From Notamacropus eugenii (Eukaryota; Chordata; Mammalia; Diprotodontia; Macropodidae): a stretch of 64,000 nucleotides of DNA. Where the stretch lies: contig NC_092874.1 of NCBI RefSeq assembly GCF_028372415.1, forward strand, positions 114,348,744 through 114,412,743. Reading direction: 5' to 3'. The position numbers and the translations under genes were made by a program. Of this stretch, positions 1 to 11,800 are shown in pieces. Positions within the stretch are counted from its first letter, which is position 1. Each line of letters opens with the position of its first letter. The notes under the pieces are model-generated. The model saw only the letters and a program-made list of their open reading frames with translations. It did no database searches and was not told the DNA's origin.

Positions 1-289
1 AGTGCCTTCCCTCCCCAACTACCTTGTAAACTGCCCTGTCTTTACTTGTATGTACTCTCTTTATATTGATTCCCTACATACTTAAGTAGCACACACCACC
101 CTAGCCTCCACTGCTTTCCCTGGGTTCTCTACTACGCTTAAGGGCATTGGGGGTGTTTAAGCTCTGCACAGACAGCTCCAGCCCCCACCAGTGTTGTGCC
201 TTCAATTATAGGGGGTATTCCCCTTCACTCCAGTTCCACTTTGCCCCTGTGAAATGGATTAGATTTTTAAAAATTAACTTGCTTGTCTT

Positions 290-800
290 TAATTTTCAAC
301 ATTTACTTCTGTAAGATTTTGAGTTCTAAATTTCTCCCCCTCTCTCTGTTTCTCCCTCCCCAAGACAGCATACAATCTGATGTAGACTATACATATACAA
401 CATATTAAACATATTTCCACATTAGTCATGTCAAAGGGAAAAACCATAAGAAAGGAGAAACAAAAAAAGAGAGAAAATAGTCTGCTTCGATCTGCATTCA
501 GACTCTACAGTTCTTTCTCTGGACATGGATATCCTTTTCCATCTTGAATCTTTTGGAATTGTCTTAGATTCTTGTATTGCTGAGAAAAGTTAAGTCTATT
601 AAGGCTGGTGGTTGTGCGATGTAGCTGTTGTTTTGTACAATGTTCTCCTGGTTTTGCTCACCTCACTCAGCATCAGTTCATGTAAGTCTTCCCAGTTTTT
701 TCTGAAGTTCACCTGCTCATCATTTCTTGTGGAACATAGTATTCCATTACAATGAATTAGGTTTGACAAAGAAATATTTACTTCAACGGTATAAAATAAA
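290..800 (-). repeat. L1-type 3' region fragment, copy 1
   Basis: The stretch runs from ttttcaacattta through a C/T-rich block, cacattagtcatgt, tgcttcgatctgcattcag, then catcagttcatgtaagtct and cacctgctcatcatttctt. It matches a very common marsupial repeat that I know as an L1 3' region read in reverse. The same landmarks recur in the same order at 1245-1600, and the first part resembles 14290-14460 inside the HAL1-like element. The family assignment is from memory. Confidence 0.6.
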
Positions 801-1244
801 CGTGGGAACAGCTTAGCTGAGTTTCTTTCTTTAGAGGACAGTTCCAGTTCGAAGTGCAAACTCCAGACGAGTTCCAGGCATCCTGGCTTGTCGGGTCGTC
901 CTGGCCAGGTTATAGCTATCTGCAATGTTCCACCTGGAACCATGGCTCCAAGTCACCATGACTCCAACTCCTGTGGCCAGTGTGGATCACCACTGGCACT
1001 TGAAACTAGGAAGGACAAACAACATAGAGCAGAAGCAAACACTGCCAGGTCTATTTTTCAGAGCCTTTGTTAAAGAGAGGGAGCAGGTGAAGGAAAGTTC
1101 TTCTCTGTTTACCAGTTCAGTTCATGGAGTTTTCATTGTAGGCAAACTAGAATATTCATTCTCTGGACAGAGCAGATACAAGACTGGCAGAAAAGAAAAG
1201 AGCAGAATGACAGTAAATGGCCCAGCATTTTAAAAATAATTGAT

Positions 1245-1600
1245 TAATTAATTTTAAACATTCATTTAAGTATTTGGGGGGAAGGGAGTGTTTCCAAATT
1301 CTCTCACTCTTTCCCACCTACTTCTAATCACTGAGAAAGCAAGCAGTATAATATTAATGATTTGTGTGAAATCATACAAAATATATTTCCATATTAGCCA
1401 TGTTGCAAACAAAAAGTACAGTGAAACAACGTGCTTCGATCTGCACTCAGAGTTCATCAGTTCGGTACAGTGATTTCCTCGTTCTGCTTGCTTCACTTTG
1501 CATCAGTTCATAGGAGTCTTCCCAGATTTTTTGGAAATCATCCTGCTCATCATTTCTTATACCACAATAGTGGTCTGTCAAATCATGTACTAGAACTTGT
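1245..1600 (-). repeat. L1-type 3' region fragment, copy 2
   Basis: This is a second copy of the repeat at 290-800, in the same orientation and about 950 bp downstream. Shared landmarks are aacattcattt, gagaaagcaagca, tatttccatattagccatgt, gtgcttcgatctgcactcag, catcagttcataggagtct and cctgctcatcatttctta. It is shorter and has internal deletions relative to copy 1. Two same-strand fragments this close could be independent insertions or a local duplication. Confidence 0.6.
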
Positions 1601-1934
1601 TCTACCAGTGAATGGCTCAGTCCTAACAGCTTTACAAATGAAAGCAGCCAATCAGTGGAGGCTACCCCCACTCACATGGTACAAGATGAAACGGTTTCCA
1701 TGTCAATCAATCAGAACGTGCTCCAAAGGTCCCTCAAGGGCACTTCCATGTTGGGTGAACTAGCCATGTCCATAGGTTACATTTACATACATACTTGTTG
1801 TCTGTCCTATTCAAACAGCCAATTCTTGGCGGATAGGAATTGTTTCATTCCTTGTAGTAATAACACCAGTACCTGGTAGCATTCCTAATAGATATTTGAT
1901 ATTTGAATGATCTTTACAAGAATGCCTTGAGGTA

Positions 1935-2195
1935 GGTGCTAGGCGGTGAAGTGGATGGAATGCTGGAGTTAGAGTCAGAAAAACTGGAGTTCAAATCAGG
2001 CATGAGATGTTTACTAGCTGTGTGACCCAGAGTAAATCATCTAATATTGGCCTGCCTCAGTCTCCTCATCTGTAAAATTGGCATAATATTAGCACCAATC
2101 TCCTGAGCTTGTCATCAAGATAAAATGAGATATTTGTAAAGCACTTTGAAAATCTTGAAGTGCTATATTAATGCTAACTATTATTATTTTTATTA
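1935..2195 (+). repeat. CORE/MIR-like SINE
   Basis: The tRNA-like head is followed by ctagctgtgtgacc, a cctcatctgtaaaat segment, a gataaaatgagatatttgtaaagcac segment and an end of the type aatgctaactattattatt. This order of landmarks is that of a CORE-SINE of the MIR type in + orientation. Confidence 0.75.
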
Positions 2196-2929
2196 TTATA
2201 TTATCATCCCCCCATTTTAAAGATGAAGGAATCTCATTTTTCTTACAATATTGCACAGGTATTAAGTGTCTGAGGTAGAATTCAAGGTCAGGTCAAACGG
2301 TCCGTTCAAGATTCCATGCTGTAGATCTCTGGCTTGAAAATTCTGTCATTTTCTGCCTTCCTAGGTAGAGATACTAAGAGTTGTACACTTTGCTTCACAC
2401 GAACCTGTTTTGAGACACAAATGAAATCATGTATCTAAAAGTTGTTTGTACACCAGAAAAATCACTGAAAGAATGGAAGCTAATCAGACAGTTGGGACCA
2501 TCAAGGAACCAATATTTTAGGAAGGGAGACATAACATATATGTAAATAACCATAATACAAGGTAGGGGGTGATAAGATAAGAACCACAAAGTTCTACAGG
2601 CTCTACAAGAAAGAGAGATTGCTTGTGGTTGGGCATAAGAGAGAAGGACAGAGATAATGAATACATACAATATGGACCTTAAAGAATGGGTAGGACTCTG
2701 ACAGACAGACATGGAGTAGGGCAGGGAAGTGGGAAGGACACTTCAGTCAGAGGGAACAACATTAACAAAGACACAGAAGTACGAGAAAAAAAACAAACCC
2801 AGAACTGTATGATCTCCAAGTTAGAAGGGACCCCAGAGGTCATTTAGCTCAATCCTGGCTGGGGCCTGACCTTCCCCCCTACAATATCAGCAAATCTCAT
2901 GAGGATAGAAAGGGTCTGTTCCTTATTAG

Positions 2930-2932
<3 letters not shown>

Positions 2933-3015
<83 letters not shown>

Positions 3016-3088
3016 AGACAGAGACAGAGAGACAGAGACAGAGACAGAGAGACAGACAGAGACAGACAGAGAGAGAGGGAGGGAGGGA
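2933..3088. repeat. (GA)n tract grading into GACA/GGGA repeats
   Basis: About 75 bases of uninterrupted GA dinucleotides are followed by imperfect GAGACAGA units and a short GGGA run. The + strand is almost pure purine for roughly 150 bases. The Ser/Leu-rich frame on the other strand is only the translation of this tract. Confidence 0.95.
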
Positions 3089-3394
3089 ATAGCAGGGCGC
3101 AGCCAGACATGTACCCTGGACTTGGGGAAAATAAGTTTTAAAGCAGTTCAGAGAAAAAGATAGGAAGGTTCTCCTGGTTGAAAATTCTAGGCCATTTATT
3201 GGACCTCAAGGGATGAGAAATTCTCAAGAATGAAACTATGAAAACATAAAAAGAGAAAGAATTCCGATGGAGAGGAAAAGGGGGAGGCAGTCAAAAGAGA
3301 ATGATGTAGATGGACTGGGAATTCATTAATTTAGCAATGTCCAGAATTATTAAGAGATTAATGAGAGATCTACAGGATATTGAGAACAGTATGG

Positions 3395-3460
3395 TGCAGT
3401 AGTAGTAGTAGTAGTGGTAGTGGCAGTGGTAGTAGTAATAGCAGTAGTAGCAGCCATTGT
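3395..3460. repeat. Imperfect (AGT)n trinucleotide repeat
   Basis: The + strand reads agtagtagtagtagtagtgg and continues with interrupted AGT/GGT/AGC units, followed by a T/A-rich tail with AATAGT units to about 3480. Confidence 0.85.
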
Positions 3461-3479
3461 CCTAATAATAGTAGTAATA

Positions 3480-3645
3480 AGAATTGTAATAAAAACTAGC
3501 ATTCATATAGTACTTTAGAGTTTGTAAAATGTTCTATAGGTATTATCTCATCTTATCCTCACAGAAACCCTGGGAGGTAGGTGTTACTGTTCTTTATTTT
3601 ACAGGTGAGGAAGACTGAGGCTAATTGACTTGTCCAGGTCTTCCT
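3480..3645 (-). repeat. MIR-like SINE fragment
   Basis: The reversed MIR landmarks are present: tattatctcatcttatcctcac, ccctgggaggtaggtgtta, then ttttacaggtgagg and gaagactgaggct, ending near cttgtccaggtc. Confidence 0.65.
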
Positions 3646-4296
3646 GCCTCCTTGCCAAGTCAGAATGGGGTAGAGGCTGACTGGGGTCTTACTGGGATGT
3701 AATGACAATTAGCCACAAAAGCCAGTGTTTAGGAGCAGGGATGAGCTGCCAGCTGAGCATGAAGTTCTGGGATCAAGGCAGGACCTAGAGTTGTCAGGAT
3801 GATCTGGGGGTGCTGTGAAGGGGTCAGAGGATCCACAAGACTGAAAGCTGAGAAAAAGCATCATAGACTTAGGGAGCATGTGCATGAGGAAGATCATGGG
3901 ACACCAGGGAGAGGGAGTCATCCAGCTGATAGTCACCCAGCCCCAGAAACCCTGCTAGGAGTGAATGAGCCAGGGACTGCGGTAGTTGGTGCTGTGAGTC
4001 TGCTGGAATTATGAGGTGGAGAGAAGGAAGGCAGGAATGGGAAGCTCACTAGAAGTGGGATAATCATTGCTTTGAACTAAGGTCTTCTAGTCTCTTCCCT
4101 GTTCTTTATACGACTATGATAAACTTGTATGTTTGATGATTGTGCTTATGGGAGAAGAAAAACTCTTTAGTGGAAAGCTCAAAATCAGTCCAATTCAGAT
4201 GTTCCTGTGGCCTAAGCCATTGTTTTGTTGTTAACGAGAAGCTCCCAAGATTGAACTTGCACCAGAGTTGGGGTCCTGTGGTTTGGCTTACATGAA

Positions 4297-4555
4297 GCTA
4301 GGAGGTGCAATGGATAGCATGCTGGGCCTGCAGTCAGGAAGGCTCATCTTCCTGAGTTGAAATCTGGCCCCAGGCACTTACTAGCTGTGAGTGGGCAAGC
4401 CACTTAACCCTGTTTACTTCAGTTTTCTCATCTGTAAAAAGAGCAGGAGATGAAAATGGCAAACCACTCCAGCATCTCCGCCGAGAAAACCCCAGCTGGG
4501 GTCACAAAGAGTTGGATATAACTGAAGATGACTGAACAACGTCAGCAAAGCCCTA
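4297..4555 (+). repeat. Marsupial tRNA-derived SINE, long form
   Basis: A full-length element: head agctaggaggtgcaatggat, then cttactagctgtgag, cacttaaccctgttt, tctcatctgtaaaa, and the characteristic 3' part aaatggcaaaccactccag, gaaaaccccagctggggtc and a ctgaacaac end. It is the + orientation form of the commonest repeat in the window. Confidence 0.85.
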
Positions 4556-4619
4556 GCTTACATGTATTACTCCTTTTTATTTCTAGGTTTGATTTTGTTT
4601 TTTTTAATTAGCATGTTTA

Positions 4620-4770
4620 GAACATTTATGTGCTGTAATTAATTTCCTTGATAGTCTTTTAAATTTTATTTAATGCATTTAAAAACATCATTCTGAAAAA
4701 AAAAAGGTATGTAGGTCCCACCAAACTGCCAAAGGGGTCCAAAGATGGAGGAAAGGTTAAGAATCCTTGA
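4620..4770. repeat. Old dispersed repeat, family not identified
   Basis: The block tttaatgcatttaaaaacatcattctg, then gtaggtcccaccaaactgcc, aaaggggtccaaagatgg and aaggttaagaatcc also occurs at 33850-33990 and 62300-62490 with the same order of landmarks. It may derive from an old DNA transposon, but I cannot name the family. Confidence 0.5.
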
Positions 4771-5289
4771 TTTAGAGTTAAGGAGTAGAGAACAGGTGAT
4801 GATGTTTGGAGGTGTGGATTAAGAGGAGAGAGGAAGCTTGAGATACATGGTCTTCATTTTCTCTGTACAGTAGATCTTCTGCTGAAAGGCAGTGATCTGG
4901 GAGTGATACAGGGGGTCTAAAGAGAAGAGTAAATGTTTGGCATAGTCACAGAGAAGAGCTTGATAGAAACTCAATCAACAAGGAGTAGTGGAATTTCTCT
5001 GTATTAGTGAGAGCCCAGTAGAGATGAAACAACCTGAATTCATGGTGGAGCAGTTGACACGTTACATGTAGGGTCAGAATGCTACTACTCTCATTGATTT
5101 CATGTCTCATACTTGGGAGCAATGGGTATCTCAGCTTCTGAAGCCTCGCTCCCTGACCTAATATTCTCAAGCTACCTTGGGGTGTCCCATCAAGGCTTGT
5201 TCTTCCTGAATGATGCCCCATGCTTCCCCTAGTTGCTCAGAGTTTGTTAAATCATGCTTTGCTTTCTTCCCTTTCCCTTACCCTCAACA

Positions 5290-5395
5290 GCTTCCTAAAT
5301 TCAAATCCTGCCTCAGACACTTACACTGTGTGACCCTGAGCCAGTCATTTAACTTCGTTGTGCTTCAGTTTCCTCATCGATAAAATGAGGGGTGA
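5290..5395 (+). repeat. SINE fragment
   Basis: Only the middle of a tRNA-derived SINE remains: aaattcaaatcctgcctcag, acttacactgtgtgaccctg, gtcatttaac and cagtttcctcatcgataaaat. Confidence 0.7.
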
Positions 5396-5691
5396 TTTAT
5401 GAGACAAAGGCCAGGGAACAAACATTAGGAGCATAATTCACAGTTATCTTTGGGAGATTTGTGCATGCTCCTACACGTTCGTTCTGTATGTATTCTGTAT
5501 TCCCAACATTAGTTTCTGTTTAATTCTATGTTGCTTTGTGTACATCCTCTTATATTTCCTGGTGGCCCCACACCTGGTTCTCCCTGGGGGAAGATATTGC
5601 ACCTGCAGGTTCTTTTGTATGTCTGATGATCTAGAACAGAGGTTCTGGACATGGCGGGTGTTCAATAAAGGGGGTGACTGTGTTCTTACAG

Positions 5692-5847
5692 AATGATGAC
5701 CTGCCAAGTACCAGCAAGAAAGGCCAAGGCAAGAGGCAGAATGGACAAGCCCAGAATCACAGCCACAGCACAACAGACGTCACACAGCTTGCCTACAGCA
5801 TAACAGACAACCCACCCTGGCACCTCTGCATCTTTCTGGGCATTCAG
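5692..5847 (+). CDS. SLC23A4: SLC23A4 exon: N-terminal tail and start of TM1
   Basis: The acceptor tgtgttcttacag precedes the exon and the donor is cag/gtgaga. The 52 codons start in phase 0. A polar stretch rich in Q, N, S and K (residues 1-36) leads into [20 protein letters not shown], the conserved run into membrane segment 1 of SLC23 proteins. The phase-0 5' border and lack of a credible ATG mean at least one more coding exon must lie upstream. Confidence 0.9.
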
Positions 5848-8800
5848 GTGAGAACATCAGGCCAGAAAAAACCCCAAAACCAACCCTGGAATTTAACATT
5901 GAAGAAACCCAATCCTCAACTGAAATGATTTTTTTTTTTGGACTTGTTTGACCATGCTAAAAACTAACCTCTCTGAGGATCTAAACACAGCTACAAACTC
6001 AGGCTTTGTCAACACTGGTCCAATGTATTGGAGTGTTCTTGAGTAATAAGCAAGGCCATCATTTCGTCTTGCTGTCACAGAAACAATGTCTAATCTCCAT
6101 GTGTTTGCCCTTATTGACCAAGATGACAATGTAATTTTGAAAGCCATGGGAATGTGACTGAAGGTGTAGATGGGGTGTTGTGGTTGGCACAGTTGCTAGA
6201 GGGTTGGATCAGGAGTTGGCAAGACCCAAGTTTATATCCTATCTCAGACACTTCCTACCTCTCTGGCCCTAGCAAGTCACTTAACCTCTCAGTCTCAACC
6301 CACCAAGCAATCTATCCACAAACATTTATTTAGTTCTCACCATGTGATGGGCACTGTGCCCCTCTTTCCTCATCTATAAAAAGGTACTTGCCACTCAGCA
6401 CTCTAAGATTCAAACAAGATAACATGGAAAGCACTTTCCTAACCTTGAGGTGCTAAAGATGGTGATGGTGATGGCGGTGAGGGTTAAACTGAGCACAAAG
6501 TGTCCTGGCAATGGAGAACAGAAGAAGCGGTCACCATACCTGAGTCTGTTTTCTGGAATGGTCCAATTTCTATGCAGTGCTTGTGAGGCTAGGACTGGGG
6601 ATTAAATGCCCAAATAGCTTTGCCCAGAGGGAAAAAAGAGATGGCACAGAGTGCTCCCTGAACCCTGGCTGAGCAGCAAGTCAGCAAATGTTAGCTGAAG
6701 ATCTTTAGGCAAGTGAGATTTCTCAATGGAATTCATTGCCATCACTAGGAAAACAATTTCAAGTGTATGTTTCTGTGACATGACCTTCAGAATCTTCTTC
6801 TTTTTTTTTGTATATGAAGGAAGGAAGGGAAGAGACAAGCATTATGAAGCCCCTACAGTGCCAGACATTATACTACTATATCATTTTTATCTTGATTTTC
6901 ACAATAATTCTGGGAGGCCACTTCTATTATCCCCATTTTAGAGTTGAAGAAATTGGGGCAAACTGAGGTAAAGTGACTTGCCTACAGTCTCATAGCTAGT
7001 AAGTATCTGAGGCTGGATTTGAACTGAGGTGTTCTGGACTGCAAGCCCAACTCTCTCTACTTCTCTACCCAGCTAGAGCTCTGAGGTGAGGAAATCCCCA
7101 AAGAGGAAAAAAGTCCCTCAGCTTTCATTCCCAACAGACAAGTTCCCATCCCCTCCTACCCTTGCCTCACCCCACATTGTAATTCATTCATTAGTTCTTC
7201 CCCAGTACCAATGCTGGGAAATACGGGCAGATCCCAGCTAGGAACAGGAAAAGTTCCCAGCAGGCAGTGGTCAGCCTCTGGAAATGTGGTGATGGGAAAA
7301 AACCAGGTGAATGTCTAGGTTTGAGCCATCCCTGACTTGATCTGTCTGTGTTGTTCAGTCATGTCTACCTCCACATGACCCCATGGGTCACATTGCCCAT
7401 GGAGTTTTCATAGCAAAGAATGGTTTGCCATTTCCTTCTCCAGTGGATTAAGGGAATTAGAGGTGAATTGTGACTTGCCCAGGGACACAGAGCTAATAAA
7501 TATCTGAGACTGAATTTGAATTTGTGTCTTCCTGACTCCAGGCCCAGAGCTCTACCCACTGAGCCACCTAGCTGCCTCTTGTTCTATCCTCCCCACTCAC
7601 TAACCCTTGGTTCTGACAGTACCTATGACATCCACAGGGCAGGGGGCAGCACTAGATTCTTCATGCCATTCTCTTCTCTTTTTCTGCAGCATTATCTCAC
7701 AGCCCTGGGTGGGCTTGTGGCTGTGCCTCTCATCCTGTCCAAGGACCTGTGCCTGCAGCATGACCCCTTGACCCAGAGCTACCTCATCAGCACCATCTTC
7801 TTTGTCTCTGGCATCTGCACTCTCCTTCAGGTCCTTTTAGGCGTCAGGTAGGCTAATGCTTCCCTGTAAGTGGGCACAGGTCCTGTCTTCACCCCAGGAA
7901 GGCTTGGGCCCTCAGAAACACAGTGAAATGAGTTCTTCCTCCTAAAGCCCTCTGCAAGACTGTGAGGTGGAATATTACCTCCTTGAAGGCAGGGACTGTC
8001 TCACTTTTCATATTTGTATCTTTAGTACTTAGCACACAGTAAGTACTTAATAAATGGTTGTTGATTGATTTAGTGCCTTTCCATAATCTCCATGTTCCTC
8101 CTGTGCTGATGGCTTCTTTCCAAGCTTCTCAGAGCTTTATCAGAACCCATTCCCAGAGCCAGAAAAAGGCAAAATGCCACTTAGAGTCATCTTCCTCTTA
8201 TACATGTCCCCATGCCCAGTGAGAATTGCTTACCCTTACCCATACTCTCCTTTGGGGATAAGACCTGGGAGCAAAGTCATCTGATAGAACTCAGAGAAGC
8301 AGTATTCATCAATAGATGAACCGGCATTTTATTAAGTATCTACTATTTACTGGTGATAGAAATATACAGAATCAAACAATCCTTAGACCCAGTCTCCTCT
8401 CATACCTATCATCCTTGCTTGTGCCCATCCTGCAATAGAGTCTGGAGGTGCTAAAGTAACTAAATCATGACTCTAGACCAAAACTAATACCTTTGGACAC
8501 CTTCTCCCCAGCCCCAAATAGACTACATTGACAACCCAGAGGGAGAAGGCAAAAGGGAAAGGAGGCTGTATCCTCTAGCTTCTCTTTCTCCTTAGCAGTC
8601 ATTCTGTCTTCAATCTTCAATTCAGGCTCTTCTCTGACTATATCCCTCTGGGATACTCCCCCAGCTATACCTCCAGGATAAGTTACATCCCTGGAAGTTG
8701 GCTGCTTACTTCCTGGTTATTATTACCAGGTTTTAGTGTATGGATCCCATATTACTAAAACCATCACCCACAAGCCCCCACTAGTGTGCTTACCTTTAAT

Positions 8801-11800
8801 AGTCAGTGAACAGCAATAGAAGACATCCTTCCCATCCACACCCCTGTCTCCCAAACCTAGGGCACTTTCTTCTACAAATACAGGTAGAATCAGTGGGAAA
8901 AACAGGTATATGTGTAGAGCATATGGGTAATAAGGAACTGATGGGACTAAGGCAGCTCCACTCTTGATACAGTAGGAGTATGCATAATTTCCACTTGCCC
9001 TTTTGTCCGTTGTGTACAACATCTGCACCAGGTAGATTGCTCCACTGCCAGTCTGGGCTTTTTCCTCAGTAGGAAGCTGTAAATCTCCATCATCTCTAAC
9101 TTCAGACTAGTTGCAATCCTCAGTTAGGATACTGCTATGTGCTTTTGGAAAGAGTAGGGACCCTTGCCCTAAGACTGGGGCAAACTTCTTAGTACTGCCC
9201 TATTTGGAGTTTACTGTCTCCAAGGCAGTAGGAAGAGAGCAAGGTCATCCTGACAACCTTATGCTCTGAAGTTTAACTTTTCCTTTTAGTAATTCTTCCC
9301 AAGACAAGCCTGGATGGTCCCTTAGTAAGAGAACTCACTCTAAAGTATGGTGACTACTCCATACATTTCCCAGATCTTTACCTCTGCAGGCCACAACTAG
9401 ACAATTGTCGTTTGCCTAATCACCAAGCAGCTTTGAAACTCACGATTCCCCAATTTTTAAAATTTTTAAGTTTTTCTTTTTGGTATATGCAAGTGAGCAG
9501 AGTGGAGTTGAGAGGGGAGAAGAGAAGGTTCAGAGGCAATCTGGGGTCAATTTCATTGATTACTCAGCCACTTTCATGGTCTTCTATAAAGATGAGCTGC
9601 TCAAAAGCATATAGCCTTTATAAGTTGCAAATGAGCCTGCTCAAAGTTTTATATTATTTACTAGGTGAACAGTCATCCACTCAAATAAAAAAAGGTCACT
9701 CTCCTATCAACAAACATTTATTAAGGACCAACTATATACCCAGCGTTATGCTCTGTAAAAATATGAACCAGTTCCTTTCTTCAAGAAACTTATATTTCGT
9801 TGGGGAGGGGGGTAGGGGAAGGAACACAATAATTTGGTATTGCGCTTTTTTTGGGGGGAGGCACTGGAGCTGAGTTCAAGTACTGGCTTTACCACTCACT
9901 TCCTGTATAATCTATGGTAAGTCAATCTCCCTCAGTATGCCTCAGTTTCCTTATTTGTTAAATAAGGGAGTTGGACCAGATGACATCTAAGGACCCTTCC
10001 AATTTGAAGATTAAATACATAGGTTTAAAAGGTACAAGTTATTTTGGGAATGGAGAGAACATCAACAAAGCACTTAGTTCCATATCTAGTACATAGTAGG
10101 CATTTAATAAATGCTGGTTGACTTGAAAGTAGGAAGGTATAAGAGAATTTTCCAGAAGAGGTGGCCCCTGAGTTGAGTCTTAAAGCAAGATAAGTATTCA
10201 GAGAAGTAGAGGTGAAAAGGAAGTGGATTCTAAGCATGGGTCACTGCTTCTATGAAAATACAGAAATGGAAGAGGGAAAGGTTGGTGGTAGCTCATTTTT
10301 TTTTGGAATGTGGAACATGAGAAGGGGCAAAAAGCAGGTTGGAGGCAAACTGTGGAAGCCCTTAAATGTGAGGCCAAAGAATTGGACTTTCTTCTAGAAG
10401 TAGTTAGGAGCCATTGAAGATTTCTGAGCAGGGGAATCTTCTCACAGAAGCCCAGATCTCAGAACTGGAAGGGACGTCAGAGGTCATCTCAGCATCTTCA
10501 GGCTGGTCCTGATCAAGGATTTCCTCTACATCTCATTGCCTTTCCATTTTGGGATAGCTTTAATTATGAGCCTGTTGCCCCCATTCTTGCCTCTTAGAAG
10601 CCAAGGAGAACAAGTCTAATCTCTTTTTCCCCAGGACATTCTTTCTAGTACTTGAAGATAGCGATCATGTTTCTCCAAATTCTTGTCCTCAGACTAAACA
10701 TCCCTAGTCTCTTCAAAAGGCTCATTGTCTTGATTGCCTCCTTTTGCATGAACTCCAGCTTGGCAAAGGTGCATGAAAGCACTCAGAACTCACCCTCATG
10801 TTCCAGATGTGATCTGAGAAAGGGAATGCATTGATACCCCTGGTACTGTATGCTTATTTTCTACCAAATCGTTTTACTTTGAATGTTTTCTTCCTTATCT
10901 TTTCAAAATCTACCAACTCTTTGTTTCATCCTTCTAGATTTCTCATACACAGCTGTTGTCGATGTAAACTAGCTAACCTGTGTTTGAGTGTATTAATGGA
11001 GGGAGATTGTCTTCATTCTGTCTCCTCCAAGATAACAATATATGTATTTTAACACTGGCCTTCTGGAGAATAAAAGTATGGAATCTCAGAGCTGGAGAGG
11101 AGCTCTGAAATATTCTAGACCAGACATGCCAAACTCCATTAGAAACAGATCCCTGCAGGCTGCACATTGGCATAGAAAACCACAAATTAACATTACATAT
11201 GTTCTATTTTTATTTATTTTTGTTAAATATTTCCCAATTACATTTTAATCTGGGGGAAGGGGACTAGGGGGTTGTTAACCATAAGCTTGACAGGTCTGGT
11301 CTAGACCAAAGCCTTGTCTTATCGTTTAAAGAGTAGTGCAACAGTCGAATCAGAAGAATCTCAGCTTACTAGGGTCTCACAGTTACTGACTGTGAGGGTC
11401 CCACCATCCTCAGCACAGACTGAGAATGGGGATGTGCTCAAGAATGTGTTGCTCACTTTGTGACATCTCTTGAATGCCACCTAGTACTTTGATATTCCAT
11501 GTCTGAGTAAGACATCAGGCAGCTTGCAGCATAGCCTGATGTGTAGAGTCTCTCCAGGAATTCATATGACATAGAACACAGACACAAAAACAGAGGGAAA
11601 GTCACCAGATTCCCCCATAGTTGTACTACTCTGACATGAAGAGATCTCACCTTGTTCTCTTTTTATTCCTCCTTTTGACAGTCCTGCAAACATGGTGTGA
11701 CAGTCAGTTTATGAACATGAACTTGGACTTCTCTTGCACTAAAATGCCACTTTGCTGTGGAAGAGAGGTTTCTGTCCTGGCTAGGGCTGCTGGCTGGCTA

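Larger units (their letters stand above)
1..5691. other. Region upstream of the first recognised SLC23A4 exon; repeats, no gene seen
   Basis: This stretch is either flanking DNA or a 5' intron of the transporter gene. It contains two L1-type 3'-region fragments, several SINEs, a long GA tract and an old dispersed repeat, each listed separately. I looked for a short ATG-containing exon that ends in phase 0 before a GT donor and could precede the exon at 5692, but found none that stood out. The bases between the listed repeats (about 1-289, 800-1240, 2200-2930, 3650-4290 and 4770-5290) show no recognisable coding or RNA gene. Confidence 0.5.
5848..7689 (+). other. Intron after the first seen SLC23A4 exon
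   Basis: A 1.8-kb GT-AG intron. It contains a + strand SINE (about 6175-6460) that is interrupted by an L2-like piece, a minus-strand MIR-type copy (6860-7080) and a minus-strand long SINE (7350-7582). The remainder shows no recognisable feature. Confidence 0.8.

Noticed and set aside
888..1233. Possible N-terminal exon of the transporter
   Set aside because: The frames beginning MSGRPG and MFHLEP do not end in phase 0 at a convincing donor and lie between L1 3' fragments, so I could not support them as the missing start exon.
2844..3110. Ser/Leu-rich open frame on the minus strand
   Set aside because: It is the translation of the GA tract and has no protein family resemblance. The same applies to frames at 29445-29768, 37713-38200, 43023-43150, 47951-48235 and 59139-59539 over other simple repeats.
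9412..9873. 153-residue + strand frame in the large intron
   Set aside because: It crosses unique sequence and a reversed L2 end, with no domain, signal or splice context.
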